A stretch of 64,000 nt of DNA from positions 4,035,035 through 4,099,034 of the forward strand of contig NZ_CP156660.1 of the NCBI RefSeq assembly GCF_039851975.1. The letters are read 5' to 3'. The number at the start of each line of letters is the position of its first letter. Position 1 is the stretch's first letter. The position numbers were made by a program, and so were the translations under genes. Below the pieces are notes generated by a model. That model saw nothing but the letters and a program-made list of their open reading frames with translations. It was not told the origin of the DNA and did no database searches. Positions 1-9,467 of this stretch are shown piece after piece. The DNA is from Desulfoscipio sp. XC116 (lineage in GTDB: Bacteria > Bacillota > Desulfotomaculia > Desulfotomaculales > Desulfallaceae).

Positions 1-470
1 TTTTTTCCGTTATTAATGTCTTTTTTTATAAGTTTAAAGGTTTCTTGGGTATCGCTTTGTACATATTTTGAGCCTCTGCAAGAAGCACTTTCTTCTTTTG
101 TTGTTGCCCGAATATGGCGGCACACAATATCTTCATCATATGCTGCACCGTAGACCGCACCGTTCTTGTTTAAAATATGGTCAGACAACGCCGTGAACAT
201 TCCCCCGGAAGAACTCTGCATCCTTACATATTCATTGCGGTGCTTTGCGGCATAAACCAATGGCATTACCTGGAAATCCTTTTCATCGGTCTTATGTTTA
301 AATCTACAAACCTTCAGACACAACCCGCAATCAATGCATAATGCTTCATTAACAAAGGGATATTTAAAACCTTTTTCATCTGATCTCATTGAAATGGCCG
401 CTCTAGGACATATGCTCATACAAGCCGTGCAGCCACAACAATCCTGCTTTTCTTTAAATAATTTAGGCAT
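1..470 (-). CDS. Coenzyme F420 hydrogenase/dehydrogenase beta-subunit-like Fe-S protein (partial)
   Basis: The open frame begins at ATG 470 and runs off the left edge, so only about 156 N-terminal residues are visible. Two ferredoxin-type cysteine clusters are seen near the start: CCGCTACMSICP at about residues 11-22 and CIDCGLCLKVC at about 44-54, each fit to bind a 4Fe-4S cluster. The stretch after them (MQSSSGGMFTALSDHIL) is typical of the F420 hydrogenase/dehydrogenase beta family found in polysaccharide clusters next to pyruvyl transferases. The start overlaps the flippase stop by 8 bp, so it is the distal gene of the same operon. The family annotation rests on Fe-S motifs and context; the actual electron donor and substrate are unknown. 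Confidence 0.8.
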   Translation of the reverse strand, partial: MPKLFKEKQDCCGCTACMSICPRAAISMRSDEKGFKYPFVNEALCIDCGLCLKVCRFKHKTDEKDFQVMPLVYAAKHRNEYVRMQSSSGGMFTALSDHILNKNGAVYGAAYDEDIVCRHIRATTKEESASCRGSKYVQSDTQETFKLIKKDINNGK

Positions 471-1977
471 GGATATACCTCCGATATATTTGCATAACTG
501 CAGATTTTTCTTTTCGATTTAAACCAAACCCATACAAGAGCAAAGCATAAACTAAACAAAATATGCTGCATTCGGTAATTAACCATACCATGCCAGATGC
601 CGGAATTAATAGCATCGGTACACAGATAATGGCTGTCCCTATGGCACACCAGAATATTCCCGAGAATATTTCTTTAAACATTCGTGGGATATTGAATCCA
701 ATCTTTTTTTGATAGTAAACATTCATTACTACAATATTTCCTACAAGATATGCAAGCGCGGTGCCAATAGGTGCACCTAATATCCCTATTTGCTTCACCA
801 ATACTATTGTAAATAAAATGTTAACTGCCGTTATGCCTAGTAAAACGACGGAACGAAAGGTTCTTCTGTTTTTAGCCGTTAGTACCACTAAACAAACATT
901 CTGAACTAATGGAATCATCATTGGTACCATAATAATCAACGCAATGTTCCATGCCTGTAAAGTTTTTACCCCTGTCCAAAGGGATATAAATTGTTGTCCA
1001 AATAAAAGAAATCCGCACAACATCCCCATACAAAGTATGAGTTGAATTCGTCCCGGCCCAATCACAAGATCAGTTAGTTGTTCATTATCTGCACGCTTTA
1101 CTACCATTTTTGTAGCCTGTGGAAGATATACGCTTTGTATTGTGGTAGGAACTGCACTAAATACACTGATGAACGTCATAGCAACCGCATAAATGGCAAC
1201 AGTGGTAGTATCTATCATTCGTCCTAAAATCGTCATATTAATGGCATTGTTTGCATAGGTAACTATAGACTGTAGCAAAAGAGCAAACATAAGTGGTGTA
1301 GCTTCCTTTATAAACTGCCTATTAAAATAATGCCATTTTGCTTTAAAATTCAAAACAAGTTTTATATATAATAAAACCATAGCACAACATAATAACATCA
1401 CAAGAACATCAGCATAAACTATACCCATTACGCCCATTCCGAATTGGATAAATAAAATAACTATAGCGGTTTTCAGGAGTATTCGCATCAAGCCAATACC
1501 TTTTACAATCGTATACCGCTCGTAGGCTAATGCTACACCTTGGAAATATTGGTCTAATACAATCAGCACAATCTGAACAATCATCCATTTAAATAACGAA
1601 TGTGCAACAGAAATCTCTCCTGTTGTAAGATTTGGAAAAAGATTCTCAATATTATTTTCTACTACCCACCCAGCCATAACAATCAATAAGCAAAGGCCTA
1701 ACACTAAATACAAGCAGTGCATTGCAAAGTTTTCTTCTTCCCGCCGATCATTTTGAATTCGGTATTGCAAGATGTAGCGCGTCATAACCATGCTAATACC
1801 AAACTCCAGCATTAAAATATATTGAGCGACAGAAAAAATCAACTGGTAAAGTCCATATGTATTAATTCCCAAATGCTTTAGATAAAAGGGAGTAAGTACC
1901 AACATCGATAGCATATTGGTACCAAGTGCGATATATGCAATAATAATCGCTTTATTTCTTGAACTGCTGTTACTCAT
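463..1977 (-). CDS. Wzx-type polysaccharide flippase
   Basis: A 504-residue, highly hydrophobic protein with about 12-14 predicted membrane segments. The N-terminus (MSNSSSRNKAIIIAYIALG then a long helix) matches the polysaccharide biosynthesis/RfbX/Wzx group of the MOP superfamily. The length is usual for the family. The likely role is moving lipid-linked repeat units across the cytoplasmic membrane. Its ATG overlaps the stop of the pyruvyl transferase as ATGA, and its own stop overlaps the next start by 8 bp, which indicates translational coupling. The exact substrate cannot be told from sequence. Confidence 0.87.
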   Translation of the reverse strand: MSNSSSRNKAIIIAYIALGTNMLSMLVLTPFYLKHLGINTYGLYQLIFSVAQYILMLEFGISMVMTRYILQYRIQNDRREEENFAMHCLYLVLGLCLLIVMAGWVVENNIENLFPNLTTGEISVAHSLFKWMIVQIVLIVLDQYFQGVALAYERYTIVKGIGLMRILLKTAIVILFIQFGMGVMGIVYADVLVMLLCCAMVLLYIKLVLNFKAKWHYFNRQFIKEATPLMFALLLQSIVTYANNAINMTILGRMIDTTTVAIYAVAMTFISVFSAVPTTIQSVYLPQATKMVVKRADNEQLTDLVIGPGRIQLILCMGMLCGFLLFGQQFISLWTGVKTLQAWNIALIIMVPMMIPLVQNVCLVVLTAKNRRTFRSVVLLGITAVNILFTIVLVKQIGILGAPIGTALAYLVGNIVVMNVYYQKKIGFNIPRMFKEIFSGIFWCAIGTAIICVPMLLIPASGMVWLITECSIFCLVYALLLYGFGLNRKEKSAVMQIYRRYIHA

Positions 1978-3083
1978 TCTAAATCCTTCAGATGCATAAG
2001 ATATTCATAAGCACGTTTTCGTTCTTTTGCCAAGTACTTATCTGCACCCAAATATAACCTCTCAACATCTGAATTTTTAATAATAACATCTTCTAAAAGG
2101 CGCGACAAGTTGCATCCTTCTATCAATTCTACAATACGGCACTGGACGGTTGGCGGTATAAATATGCGAGCCTTTTTCTTAAAAAGGACAGAAAAACATG
2201 TTCCGTGAAAAGAGTTAGCCACAACGTATTCCGCATTTGCAATACCCCAAACAAATTGTTCAGGACTTAAGCTTTTATCACTCAGGATTCGATTTTGGAA
2301 AGCCATACCGTTGCCGACTGAAAGGATTTTTAGGTTTAATTTTTTGGACAAGTCATTTGCATATTTCACTAATTTGGGCTGATTTGCCAGCATGTAAACA
2401 AAGATATACGGTCCCTGAATTTCAGTTATTGGTTTCCCAAACTCAAGCCAATCTTTTTTTTCTCGCAAAAGTGTAGGATCTACATGCCGTTGCACATCTT
2501 TATCTATAAATGGTGCCAGGATATTTTTTGCTTCCTCTTCACGTACTGATATTGCATCAAACCGCGTTAAATACTCCTTAGTTAAAGCAATTTTATCCGT
2601 TGGAAATTCCGCCAAACCTATGCTAGCTGCATAGGAGACCAACTTACCTTGGGAAGAATATACAAAATCCAATAATCGTGTCTCAAACCCTTGCGCATTA
2701 ATGGTAGGATTCCATACCTGATCACTGCCGGTAAGATAAATATCATATTGAGGTGGCGATTCACGTAATTGCTGTGCACTTTTATATCGTTGTTTTGAAA
2801 AATGCAAATTATTGTACACACTTTCCTTCATAATTGCAGTTCTTTTTTTTGTTTTACTAAATAATACTAGTTTTTTTAAAACGGACGCACAAAATTTAAT
2901 TGGTTTATTTATATTGCTCCATGGTATCCCTAACAAAGTTCTGTCTCGCATGTAGTCATAATTAATAAGCTCACAGTCAAACCCTATGTTCTTCATCGTC
3001 TTTTGCAGAGCATATGCCTGCAAAAATGCACCGTAATTATAAGCAAAATATGTAATAACTCCAATACTTTTCTTATTTTTCAT
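1974..3083 (-). CDS. Polysaccharide pyruvyl transferase family protein
   Basis: The protein starts MKNKKSIGVITYFAYNYGAF, the usual opening of the polysaccharide pyruvyl transferase family, and carries the family's internal segments LTGSDQVWNP and VANSFHGTCFSV. It would transfer pyruvate (or a related group) from phosphoenolpyruvate onto a sugar of the repeat unit. I chose ATG 3083 because a GGAGG lies 6 nt upstream. The longer open frame upstream to 3140 overlaps the polymerase gene and lacks a site. It is coupled by ATGA to the flippase. Pairing with an F420-beta-like protein downstream is common for this family. Confidence 0.85.
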   Translation of the reverse strand: MKNKKSIGVITYFAYNYGAFLQAYALQKTMKNIGFDCELINYDYMRDRTLLGIPWSNINKPIKFCASVLKKLVLFSKTKKRTAIMKESVYNNLHFSKQRYKSAQQLRESPPQYDIYLTGSDQVWNPTINAQGFETRLLDFVYSSQGKLVSYAASIGLAEFPTDKIALTKEYLTRFDAISVREEEAKNILAPFIDKDVQRHVDPTLLREKKDWLEFGKPITEIQGPYIFVYMLANQPKLVKYANDLSKKLNLKILSVGNGMAFQNRILSDKSLSPEQFVWGIANAEYVVANSFHGTCFSVLFKKKARIFIPPTVQCRIVELIEGCNLSRLLEDVIIKNSDVERLYLGADKYLAKERKRAYEYLMHLKDLE

Positions 3084-4425
3084 ACACATCCTCCATTCCG
3101 TTATGGCTTTTAATATTATTTTGAGAAAAGCTGCTACCATTCGTAATCATCCCGGGAATTGCACAAGCAATTATATATATTATAAATTGGAAATGATCAT
3201 AAATCGGGTTACCAGTTAAACCGTATAGTATTACAAAGAGTTGTAAATACAAAGAAATCTGTAGATAATAAATCAATCTATGGGGCCCTGTAGTATTACT
3301 CTGCATACGAATCTTGCGAATCGTCCGTTCCAAGGATTTATACATAAAAACCATCAAACAAAATGTTCCAATTAAGCCTATATCATTTAGGCTTTGAAGA
3401 TATACATTATGTCCTGTGGAATGACCTAAAGTTCCCACTAGTGTGCTTGTTGAAGCCAATCCATGTCCTAGTAATGGTTTTTCCAAAAACCCTTCCCACA
3501 TCAATAAGAACATTGGCAAACGGCCACTATATATATCACCATAGCTTCCATAGAAGAATCGGCTCGTTAAGGTTTGACCATAGTCTGTAAATAGCAGCAA
3601 CATCATAATAGCCACACCTAACAAGGTCACTAACCAGATAAAACGAAAGATATTTTTCTTTGTTTTTGCATACCAAATATACAATATCCCTAAGATGCTT
3701 AGTACACAAAATAATAACGGGCCACGTTTTTGAGTCGCAAGCAATGCTAGAAAGGCTGCACCAGCAAGGCATATAAATACGAATTTGGTATTTCTTTGCT
3801 GCTTAGATAATGTAATCAATTTGCAGACTGCAATGCCAACAAAAACCGACAGATAAAATGCATTGGTTCCAATTTGACCTGTTATTCCCGTATACGCATT
3901 TTGCCTCAAAAATAAATTATTCCAATATAATGTATTAGCATCCAAAATTACTGCATTTATTGATATCATTAATGCCGGAAACATAATTTGCAGCAATGTT
4001 GCCAAAACATGCAAAGTCGAAAAAGCAAACAAACAGTTAATAATATACTTCGTGTTATTTCTAAAATAAGGCAACCATAGCTTAATTAATATGCCAAAAC
4101 TCCAAATACCCAAATAAACAAGTGCTCGTGATAACGAATCCGTATAAAACAGACTAATAATCCCGGATAAAAGGTATAGTAGAAAAAAAATATCCTGCGT
4201 TTGAAACACAATTAAGGCGTTATACTTATTTAAAGATGAAAACAATAATAAAAACAAAGCACCAAAAATTAGCACATACTTCACGGGATAATCCAGATAA
4301 CCAAAAAAAAACGCGAAAAGCATTAAAGGAAATATGGATACTTTGAAAAGCATACTTTGCACATTTAAGGATTTTATTTTATGAATTCCAATTTCATATG
4401 TAGTTGAAAATTCCGATTTATACAT
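3073..4425 (-). CDS. O-antigen polymerase/ligase-like membrane protein (Wzy/WaaL type)
   Basis: A roughly 450-residue polytopic membrane protein with about 10-12 hydrophobic helices and a large outer loop near the C-terminal third (GSYGDIYSGRLPMFLLMWEG ... LGHSTGHNVYLQSL). The R-x-P-M-F and GH-N-x-Y-L-Q patterns are seen in O-antigen ligase/polymerase proteins. It probably polymerises flipped repeat units outside the membrane. The frame is open further upstream to 4527 and beyond, but that part resembles the end of a glycosyltransferase (separate entry). ATG 4425 with AAAGGA upstream is the better start. It overlaps the pyruvyl transferase start by 11 bp. Confidence 0.78.
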   Translation of the reverse strand: MYKSEFSTTYEIGIHKIKSLNVQSMLFKVSIFPLMLFAFFFGYLDYPVKYVLIFGALFLLLFSSLNKYNALIVFQTQDIFFLLYLLSGIISLFYTDSLSRALVYLGIWSFGILIKLWLPYFRNNTKYIINCLFAFSTLHVLATLLQIMFPALMISINAVILDANTLYWNNLFLRQNAYTGITGQIGTNAFYLSVFVGIAVCKLITLSKQQRNTKFVFICLAGAAFLALLATQKRGPLLFCVLSILGILYIWYAKTKKNIFRFIWLVTLLGVAIMMLLLFTDYGQTLTSRFFYGSYGDIYSGRLPMFLLMWEGFLEKPLLGHGLASTSTLVGTLGHSTGHNVYLQSLNDIGLIGTFCLMVFMYKSLERTIRKIRMQSNTTGPHRLIYYLQISLYLQLFVILYGLTGNPIYDHFQFIIYIIACAIPGMITNGSSFSQNNIKSHNGMEDVYEK

Positions 4426-4715
4426 TATATTGATTTCCTTTTCTAACTGATCGTAGTATTCATAAAGAGGCTTTTTGATAGCTGCTCCAGTATGGCAATA
4501 TAACAAATACTTCCATATAAACTCCAAGTCGTATTTTGCATTTGGTGTAAATCTAATATTATAATCTTCAAGAATTGATTTCTTATAATTGAAAATGTTA
4601 AGGTATGGCTCATAGAGTTAGTAGACATATCCCATAATGAAATAATTACCGCAGGAGATATTAAAGCAAAATATCCGATGTTTTTAGCCTGATTCTTATG
4701 CTGCTGCTTTGACAT
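4426..4715 (-). pseudogene. Remnant of a GT2 glycosyltransferase fused in frame to the polymerase ORF
   Basis: Reading upstream of the polymerase start in the same frame gives DYNIRFTPNAKYDLEFIWKY, then a YC, then IKKPLYEYYDQ. This matches the C-terminal region of the intact GT2 at 5072-6007 (NIKF...FEDMVF...YC...IKKPLYYY). An in-frame TAA lies about 20 codons upstream of the DYNIRF segment, and coding-like sequence continues in another frame (ISPAVIISLWDM). The remnant has therefore lost its N-terminal catalytic half and is frameshifted. No stop separates it from the polymerase. The assignment rests on alignment to the neighbouring gene by eye. Confidence 0.5.
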
Positions 4716-5071
4716 TACATGTCAAAGGAATCCTATTAACTGCATACAAGGAGTTTAAGCCTATCGAAAATAAACTTATAAAGATTAATTGATTAAAGAA
4801 AAATCATTAATTTTGTTCTTTCAATAATCAACCCGAGCAGCAGTTTGTAACGAGAAGCAGAGATGGTCCTTTATAAAATCTGTTATTTTATGAAGACAAC
4901 TAAATTTTATTGTAAGTGACTCATTTGGTACGTACGTATATTAAATTGGTAATATTTTACCCGGGCCTGACCCTAACAATGTAAGGCATTTCTGGAAATT
5001 TTTTACGGGGCAGACTCCGAGGATAATTTGGAAAGAACTGTTTTCTCTTTTCAAATTTTCTCGAGCAATAA
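4716..5071. other. Intergenic, AT-rich, no gene seen
   Basis: About 356 bases without a convincing open frame, ribosome site or strong hairpin. It separates the intact GT2 from the GT2 remnant and may hold more decayed coding sequence. Confidence 0.5.
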
Positions 5072-6007
5072 TTAAATTTTTTTCCTTATATAAGCCATTA
5101 ATCGCAAACCCCAAATAATTCTAAATTGTATCAATTTCAAAAAAACTTTTTGATGAAAAGCAAAATTTTTTATGCCATCATTTTTGTTCCAGTTAGGATA
5201 ACTACTTTCCAAACTTTTTATATGATGAATAATATTTTTTCGTCTTGCCCTATTCGAAACCAAAGTTAGCACAGTTGAATAAAGCATTTCCCTAACAAAA
5301 ATTGTTTCAATCTCATTTGGGAATTTATTTTTCAGTTCTTTTTCCAAGGTTTGAAAGGCCTCTATAGCATATTTCTCGCTAGCATTTTTTTTATTGTTCA
5401 CTATTGAGCTTTCATTAGAAATATAATAATATAACGGCTTTTTTATATAATGTATATTGTTGCAATATACAAGGGATCTTTTATTAAAAACCATATCTTC
5501 GAACCTTAATATATCCGGAAACTTTGCACCATTAAATTTAATATTCTCAGTTCTATATACTTTGCAGCACATACTCCCATTAGCATTAGCTATTGCAAGT
5601 TTTTGGTTTATAGCACCTTGCTCAAAACCTGGAATAGTTGAACCATGAATTATACTTTCACCTCTTCTTTTATAGTAATCAAACATCACACAATCGGCAC
5701 CAGTATTTAATATTGTATCGCTAATTTCTTTCAAACAATGGAAATCTATATAGTCATCACTGTCAATAAACATGACGTATTTTCCTATTACTTTTTCTAG
5801 ACCTAGATTTCTAGCCAATCCTGGTCCGCTATTCCTTTTTGTTTTTAGAAGAACAATATCCAAGCTACTATTTTCCTTGTATGTCATTAAATGATTATAT
5901 GAATCATCCGTTGAGCAATCATCAATAATTATAACTTCAAAATTTTTATATGTCTGACTTACCAAACTCTCAAAATAAGGACCCATTAGGGAAAAAGAAT
6001 TATACAT
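5072..6007 (-). CDS. GT2 family glycosyltransferase with abnormal start
   Basis: A GT-A fold, family 2 enzyme. Visible motifs are FEVIIIDDCSTDDS (nucleotide-binding DD), NSGPGLARNLGLE, and the metal-binding FIDSDDYID, followed by a C-terminal part with FEDMVF and IKKPLYYY. It would add a sugar to the lipid-linked repeat unit at the inner membrane face. From the first ATG (6007) the protein has 311 residues and begins inside the first beta strand. The missing strand residues (KFSIITP) are encoded just upstream, preceded by ATA at 6029-6031, an in-frame TAA at 6032-6034 and AAGGGG 9 nt before the ATA. The original start is therefore probably lost or is a non-standard AUA. Function is uncertain for that reason. 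Confidence 0.75.
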   Translation of the reverse strand: MYNSFSLMGPYFESLVSQTYKNFEVIIIDDCSTDDSYNHLMTYKENSSLDIVLLKTKRNSGPGLARNLGLEKVIGKYVMFIDSDDYIDFHCLKEISDTILNTGADCVMFDYYKRRGESIIHGSTIPGFEQGAINQKLAIANANGSMCCKVYRTENIKFNGAKFPDILRFEDMVFNKRSLVYCNNIHYIKKPLYYYISNESSIVNNKKNASEKYAIEAFQTLEKELKNKFPNEIETIFVREMLYSTVLTLVSNRARRKNIIHHIKSLESSYPNWNKNDGIKNFAFHQKVFLKLIQFRIIWGLRLMAYIRKKI

Positions 6008-6127
6008 AGGAGTTATTATTGAAAACTTTATTTAAACCAACCCCTTGCTCAATTTAAACAAAATAAAATAATTCTTATCATTTAGGAAGAGTACTTCCAA
6101 AAAACATCTTCCAATTTATTCCCCGGC

Positions 6128-6277
6128 TTATTGCGCAGTGCATACATGATCTTTGGGCAAAATTATCTGCCAAGCAAAAAAACCAAAGTAGTGCTTAGGT
6201 TCTACCTCAGTACAAGCGTGAACAAAATAGTATATTTCTTTCAATGAACAATTCCTAACATCAACAGTTCCAATTAA
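6128..6277 (-). pseudogene. Unrecognised coding-like remnant in a 455-base gap
   Basis: The minus strand holds a 49-codon open stretch with coding-like composition (VRNCSLKEIYYFVHACTEVE, then YFGFFAWQIILP), bounded upstream by an in-frame TGA and with no ribosome site. I do not recognise the family. It is probably the tail of a decayed biosynthetic gene. The rest of 6035-6486 shows nothing else. Confidence 0.3.
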
Positions 6278-6486
6278 TCAAAAACCGGCCATCATTACTA
6301 CAAACGGTGTTAGTCAGCTATTCACAGGTATTTTTCGATATATAAAATAGCAGATGTAAAATGAAAACAATATTAATATTATTGTGAGTAACCAAAATCA
6401 CTTAATGTACTTATCGAATTACAATAAATTATTATTCCCTTAATGCTTCTCATCTCACCAGTTCTTTTAAGTTAGGTCTAAAATAA

Positions 6487-7746
6487 TCATCTACACAACC
6501 GTCTATCACGCTCATTAATAACATACAACCCTCTCTTACCTTCAAACGCAGCATCAAAGCACACCTTTTCTCCTGACCGATTCCATCTAGGATGCAAATC
6601 ACATCGTACATCATTGTCATATTTAAACGGTGCAAATACTCTAGCCAATTTACTAATCCTACCATCATCTATACAATAAACAGTGGCAATTCTTGCTCTA
6701 TCCGGATATGTGTCTGTAACAATCAACCTCCCATTCGGTGAGTAACTAGGATGACCATCTGAGTTTAGTTCAGACCAAAGTTTATAAAAATTTGGTGTTT
6801 TATCCTCCATCAAATAATATCCATTGCCACTATCCTTCTTATTAGCAAAAGCTAAAATCTCTGTATCATTTTTCCAACAGCAATGCGAAGTCATATTATC
6901 GTCACTTAAGTTGTACATATCCCTTCCATTGCAATTCACCGTAACTAGCCTTGTATATTTTCTTGAACTGTGAAACCATCTATGTAGGACCATAAACCTT
7001 TTACCCGAGGGGCTAATCATAATATGATTCACCTTATGCTCAGCACCCTCCATTTCAGGTCTTGGTTCAAAATTTACAAAATCAGTATATTTCAATAGTT
7101 GTGTTACTTGATGGCTTCTAAGATTGATATGCCAAATACATGGCTTGTCTGGACACTTTTCACCACGATATTTTTCTGTTTGGTTAGAATAACCATAGCC
7201 TTTTCTTAACCGATGCAAACGTGCAAAATCCAATGATAGCGCAAAATCCCCATCTTGTGAAACACTGTATACTGGCATGAGAATGACTCTCTCTTCACGT
7301 GTTATTATGTTTAAAATCACAGAGCAATACTGTCCGTCTCGGAAATCGTTATAGATAATCTTATCTGAATACTTAGGTCCTAGCCACTGAAGCATACATC
7401 CCTGTTGTACATTCCAAGAATTAGTCTTACCTAGCAATTTATATGAATTATTGTTTAGAGTGTCAAATAAAATAATATCTGCAGTTTCTCTAGGGGCAAC
7501 TGAAGAATGTGCATCTTTTGCCCTTAAGCAAAGCATGTACCTATCAGTGATATCCCACGGTGATTTATCATAGTACCCAAAAAAATATTCCATCCCATCG
7601 TTTGGGGAAATTCGTGTTATATTTCCCTCAAATTTTATTTTAGGGGATATAGCATACATTCCTATTTGATAGATTCTTTTTGCTACTCTCTTTATTTTAG
7701 GGGCTTTATTTAGCAAGTTATTAACTTTTGATTCAATTACTGACAT
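6487..7746 (-). CDS. Beta-propeller-like protein of polysaccharide cluster, unknown function
   Basis: A 419-residue protein with repeated short segments that read like propeller blades. Examples are MEYFFGYYDKSPWDITDRYM, ILFDTLNNNSYKLLG, HIMISPSGKRFMVLHRW, SYSPNGRLIVTDTYPD and CDLHPRWNRSGEKVCFD. These resemble the TolB/WD40-like six-blade fold. Similar hypothetical proteins occur in glycan clusters, sometimes proposed to act on or bind sugars, but no catalytic residues can be named. No signal peptide is seen. Its start overlaps the preceding GT2 stop by 14 bp, so the two are probably coupled. Confidence 0.6.
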   Translation of the reverse strand: MSVIESKVNNLLNKAPKIKRVAKRIYQIGMYAISPKIKFEGNITRISPNDGMEYFFGYYDKSPWDITDRYMLCLRAKDAHSSVAPRETADIILFDTLNNNSYKLLGKTNSWNVQQGCMLQWLGPKYSDKIIYNDFRDGQYCSVILNIITREERVILMPVYSVSQDGDFALSLDFARLHRLRKGYGYSNQTEKYRGEKCPDKPCIWHINLRSHQVTQLLKYTDFVNFEPRPEMEGAEHKVNHIMISPSGKRFMVLHRWFHSSRKYTRLVTVNCNGRDMYNLSDDNMTSHCCWKNDTEILAFANKKDSGNGYYLMEDKTPNFYKLWSELNSDGHPSYSPNGRLIVTDTYPDRARIATVYCIDDGRISKLARVFAPFKYDNDVRCDLHPRWNRSGEKVCFDAAFEGKRGLYVINERDRRLCR

Positions 7747-8575
7747 GATTCACCTCACGATGGCTCCGTAAATACTTTTTATAAATCCACTTTTGAAAAC
7801 CAATTGGCATTATATAAATTAATAATTGTACAAATAACACTCTCAAAAAGTCTGTAAAACTACTAAATCCAATTTTAAAAGCATTGTATCGCGTTGCTAT
7901 CAATAATTTTGTATTAATCCAATTTTTCCTTCTTTTATATGTATCTTCTTCAAACCTGAATAAAAACAAAGATTGGTTGATATTCTTAGTTCTGCAACCA
8001 TCCATTAACATTCTGATCCACAAATCAGTATCTTGGTTTTTTCTTAAATCTTTATATCCGCCGATTGCTAACACCTTGCTCTTTCTATACATCACTGTCG
8101 GGTGATTAAATGGATCTCTTTGTTTTGCATATTTATATATTTCTTCATGAGTTTCAGGAACTAACCTTGTACAAATTATGTTGTTCTCATGTCCAATAAA
8201 CTCATCTACAGAACATCCAACAATATCGAGCTCACTATTTTGTTCAAATTCTTTTAGTTGCCGTTCACACCGTGTACTTAAAGATATATCGTCAGCATCC
8301 ATTCTAGCAACGACATCATTTGTGCAAATCTTAAGACCCTCATTTAGTGCTACTCCTAATCCGACATTCTCCTTCAGATCCACCTGCTTAATTATTCCTG
8401 AAAAATCTCTATCTATAGAATCAATAACCTCTTGCAATTCCGCAGTAATAGGCCCATCTTTAACAATTACGAATTCATTTGTTTGCATACTTTGATTTAG
8501 CATACTTAAAATGCTTTTTTTCAAATAAATTGGCTTATCTTTTTTGTATACCGTCATCAACACACTATACTCCAT
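7733..8575 (-). CDS. GT2 family glycosyltransferase (AmsE/EpsE-like)
   Basis: A 280-residue family 2 transferase. It starts MEYSVLMTVYKKDKPIYLKK (first beta strand of the GT-A fold), followed by EFVIVKDGP, NVGLGVALNEGL and the metal-binding RMDADD. The C-terminal half carries a family-typical RDPFNHPTVMYRKS segment. It is close in layout to AmsE-like enzymes of amylovoran-type clusters. It overlaps the next gene by 14 bp. Donor and acceptor sugars cannot be inferred. Confidence 0.85.
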   Translation of the reverse strand: MEYSVLMTVYKKDKPIYLKKSILSMLNQSMQTNEFVIVKDGPITAELQEVIDSIDRDFSGIIKQVDLKENVGLGVALNEGLKICTNDVVARMDADDISLSTRCERQLKEFEQNSELDIVGCSVDEFIGHENNIICTRLVPETHEEIYKYAKQRDPFNHPTVMYRKSKVLAIGGYKDLRKNQDTDLWIRMLMDGCRTKNINQSLFLFRFEEDTYKRRKNWINTKLLIATRYNAFKIGFSSFTDFLRVLFVQLLIYIMPIGFQKWIYKKYLRSHREVNHVSN

Positions 8576-8642
8576 ATTCTAACTCCTAGTGCCTAGTATT
8601 TGTCCTTAATAAACATAACAGGTAAAAATTTAATATTTTAAT

Positions 8643-9467
8643 CTAGTCGTTAATTCTATGAAACTTTCTATCAGAATTCACCACCATAAAAGAGTCCCCA
8701 CTTTTATCATAACTATTAATTACTGCTATTACAGTTCTAAACATCGTTTTAATTTCACCAAGGAAACTAAATGCATCTATGCTTCTCAAGTTATATTTCA
8801 TCTTCTTAGGCAAAACATCATTTACATATGCCTCATCAACATCATCAGCATTGGCCAAAAGCTGTTCTTCGTTTTTATATTGAATACTAGCTTCCGAAGT
8901 AACCCCAGCTGGCAGAAGTAACGTTGCCATCATCTCATCTGTATATTTATCAACATACCTTACGACCTCCGGCCTTGTACCAACAAAGCTCATGTCACCT
9001 GAAACTATATTGAAAAGTTGTGGAACTTCATCTAGCCTAAACTTCCTTAGGATATTACCAACCTTAGTAACTCTAATATCATTCTTTGCGGTTATTTGCG
9101 CACCAATCTTATCGGCATTATTTACCATCGTTCGAAATTTAAAGATTTTAAACTGTTTCCCGTATTGCGTAACTCTAACTTGACGAAACATAACCGGTCC
9201 TTTGGAATCCATTTTGATAGCTATGCTTATAATAATAAACACAGGGGAAAGCATAATAAATGTAAAAATAGCAATTACTACATCAAAAATTCTTTTTACA
9301 AGTAAGCTTAGCCTTTTCTTATATAAAGAGTCATAGTACTTCTTAACACTATCTTTTTTCATGTTATCCGGTAAATCCTCCCATTTTCTTAGTATCATCT
9401 TCATCTTTTCTATTTTCCTTTCAAGCTCTTGTTCTATTAATTTCAAATAGCTACTCTGAAACCTCAT
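8643..9467 (-). CDS. Initiating sugar-phosphate transferase (polyprenyl-P glycosylphosphotransferase)
   Basis: A 274-residue member of the bacterial sugar transferase family (C-terminal WcaJ/WbaP module). One membrane hairpin (RIFDVVIAIFTFIMLSPVF) is followed by GPVMFRQVRVTQYGKQFKIF, KFRTM, LRKFRLDEVPQLFNI and GDMSFVGTRPE. The DE and the RPE are the conserved catalytic and phosphate-binding parts. It starts each repeat unit by moving a sugar phosphate to undecaprenyl phosphate. An N-terminal extension of about 55 residues, rich in charged residues, precedes the core; the true start within it is uncertain. It overlaps the aminotransferase by 17 bp. Confidence 0.88.
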   Translation of the reverse strand: MRFQSSYLKLIEQELERKIEKMKMILRKWEDLPDNMKKDSVKKYYDSLYKKRLSLLVKRIFDVVIAIFTFIMLSPVFIIISIAIKMDSKGPVMFRQVRVTQYGKQFKIFKFRTMVNNADKIGAQITAKNDIRVTKVGNILRKFRLDEVPQLFNIVSGDMSFVGTRPEVVRYVDKYTDEMMATLLLPAGVTSEASIQYKNEEQLLANADDVDEAYVNDVLPKKMKYNLRSIDAFSFLGEIKTMFRTVIAVINSYDKSGDSFMVVNSDRKFHRIND

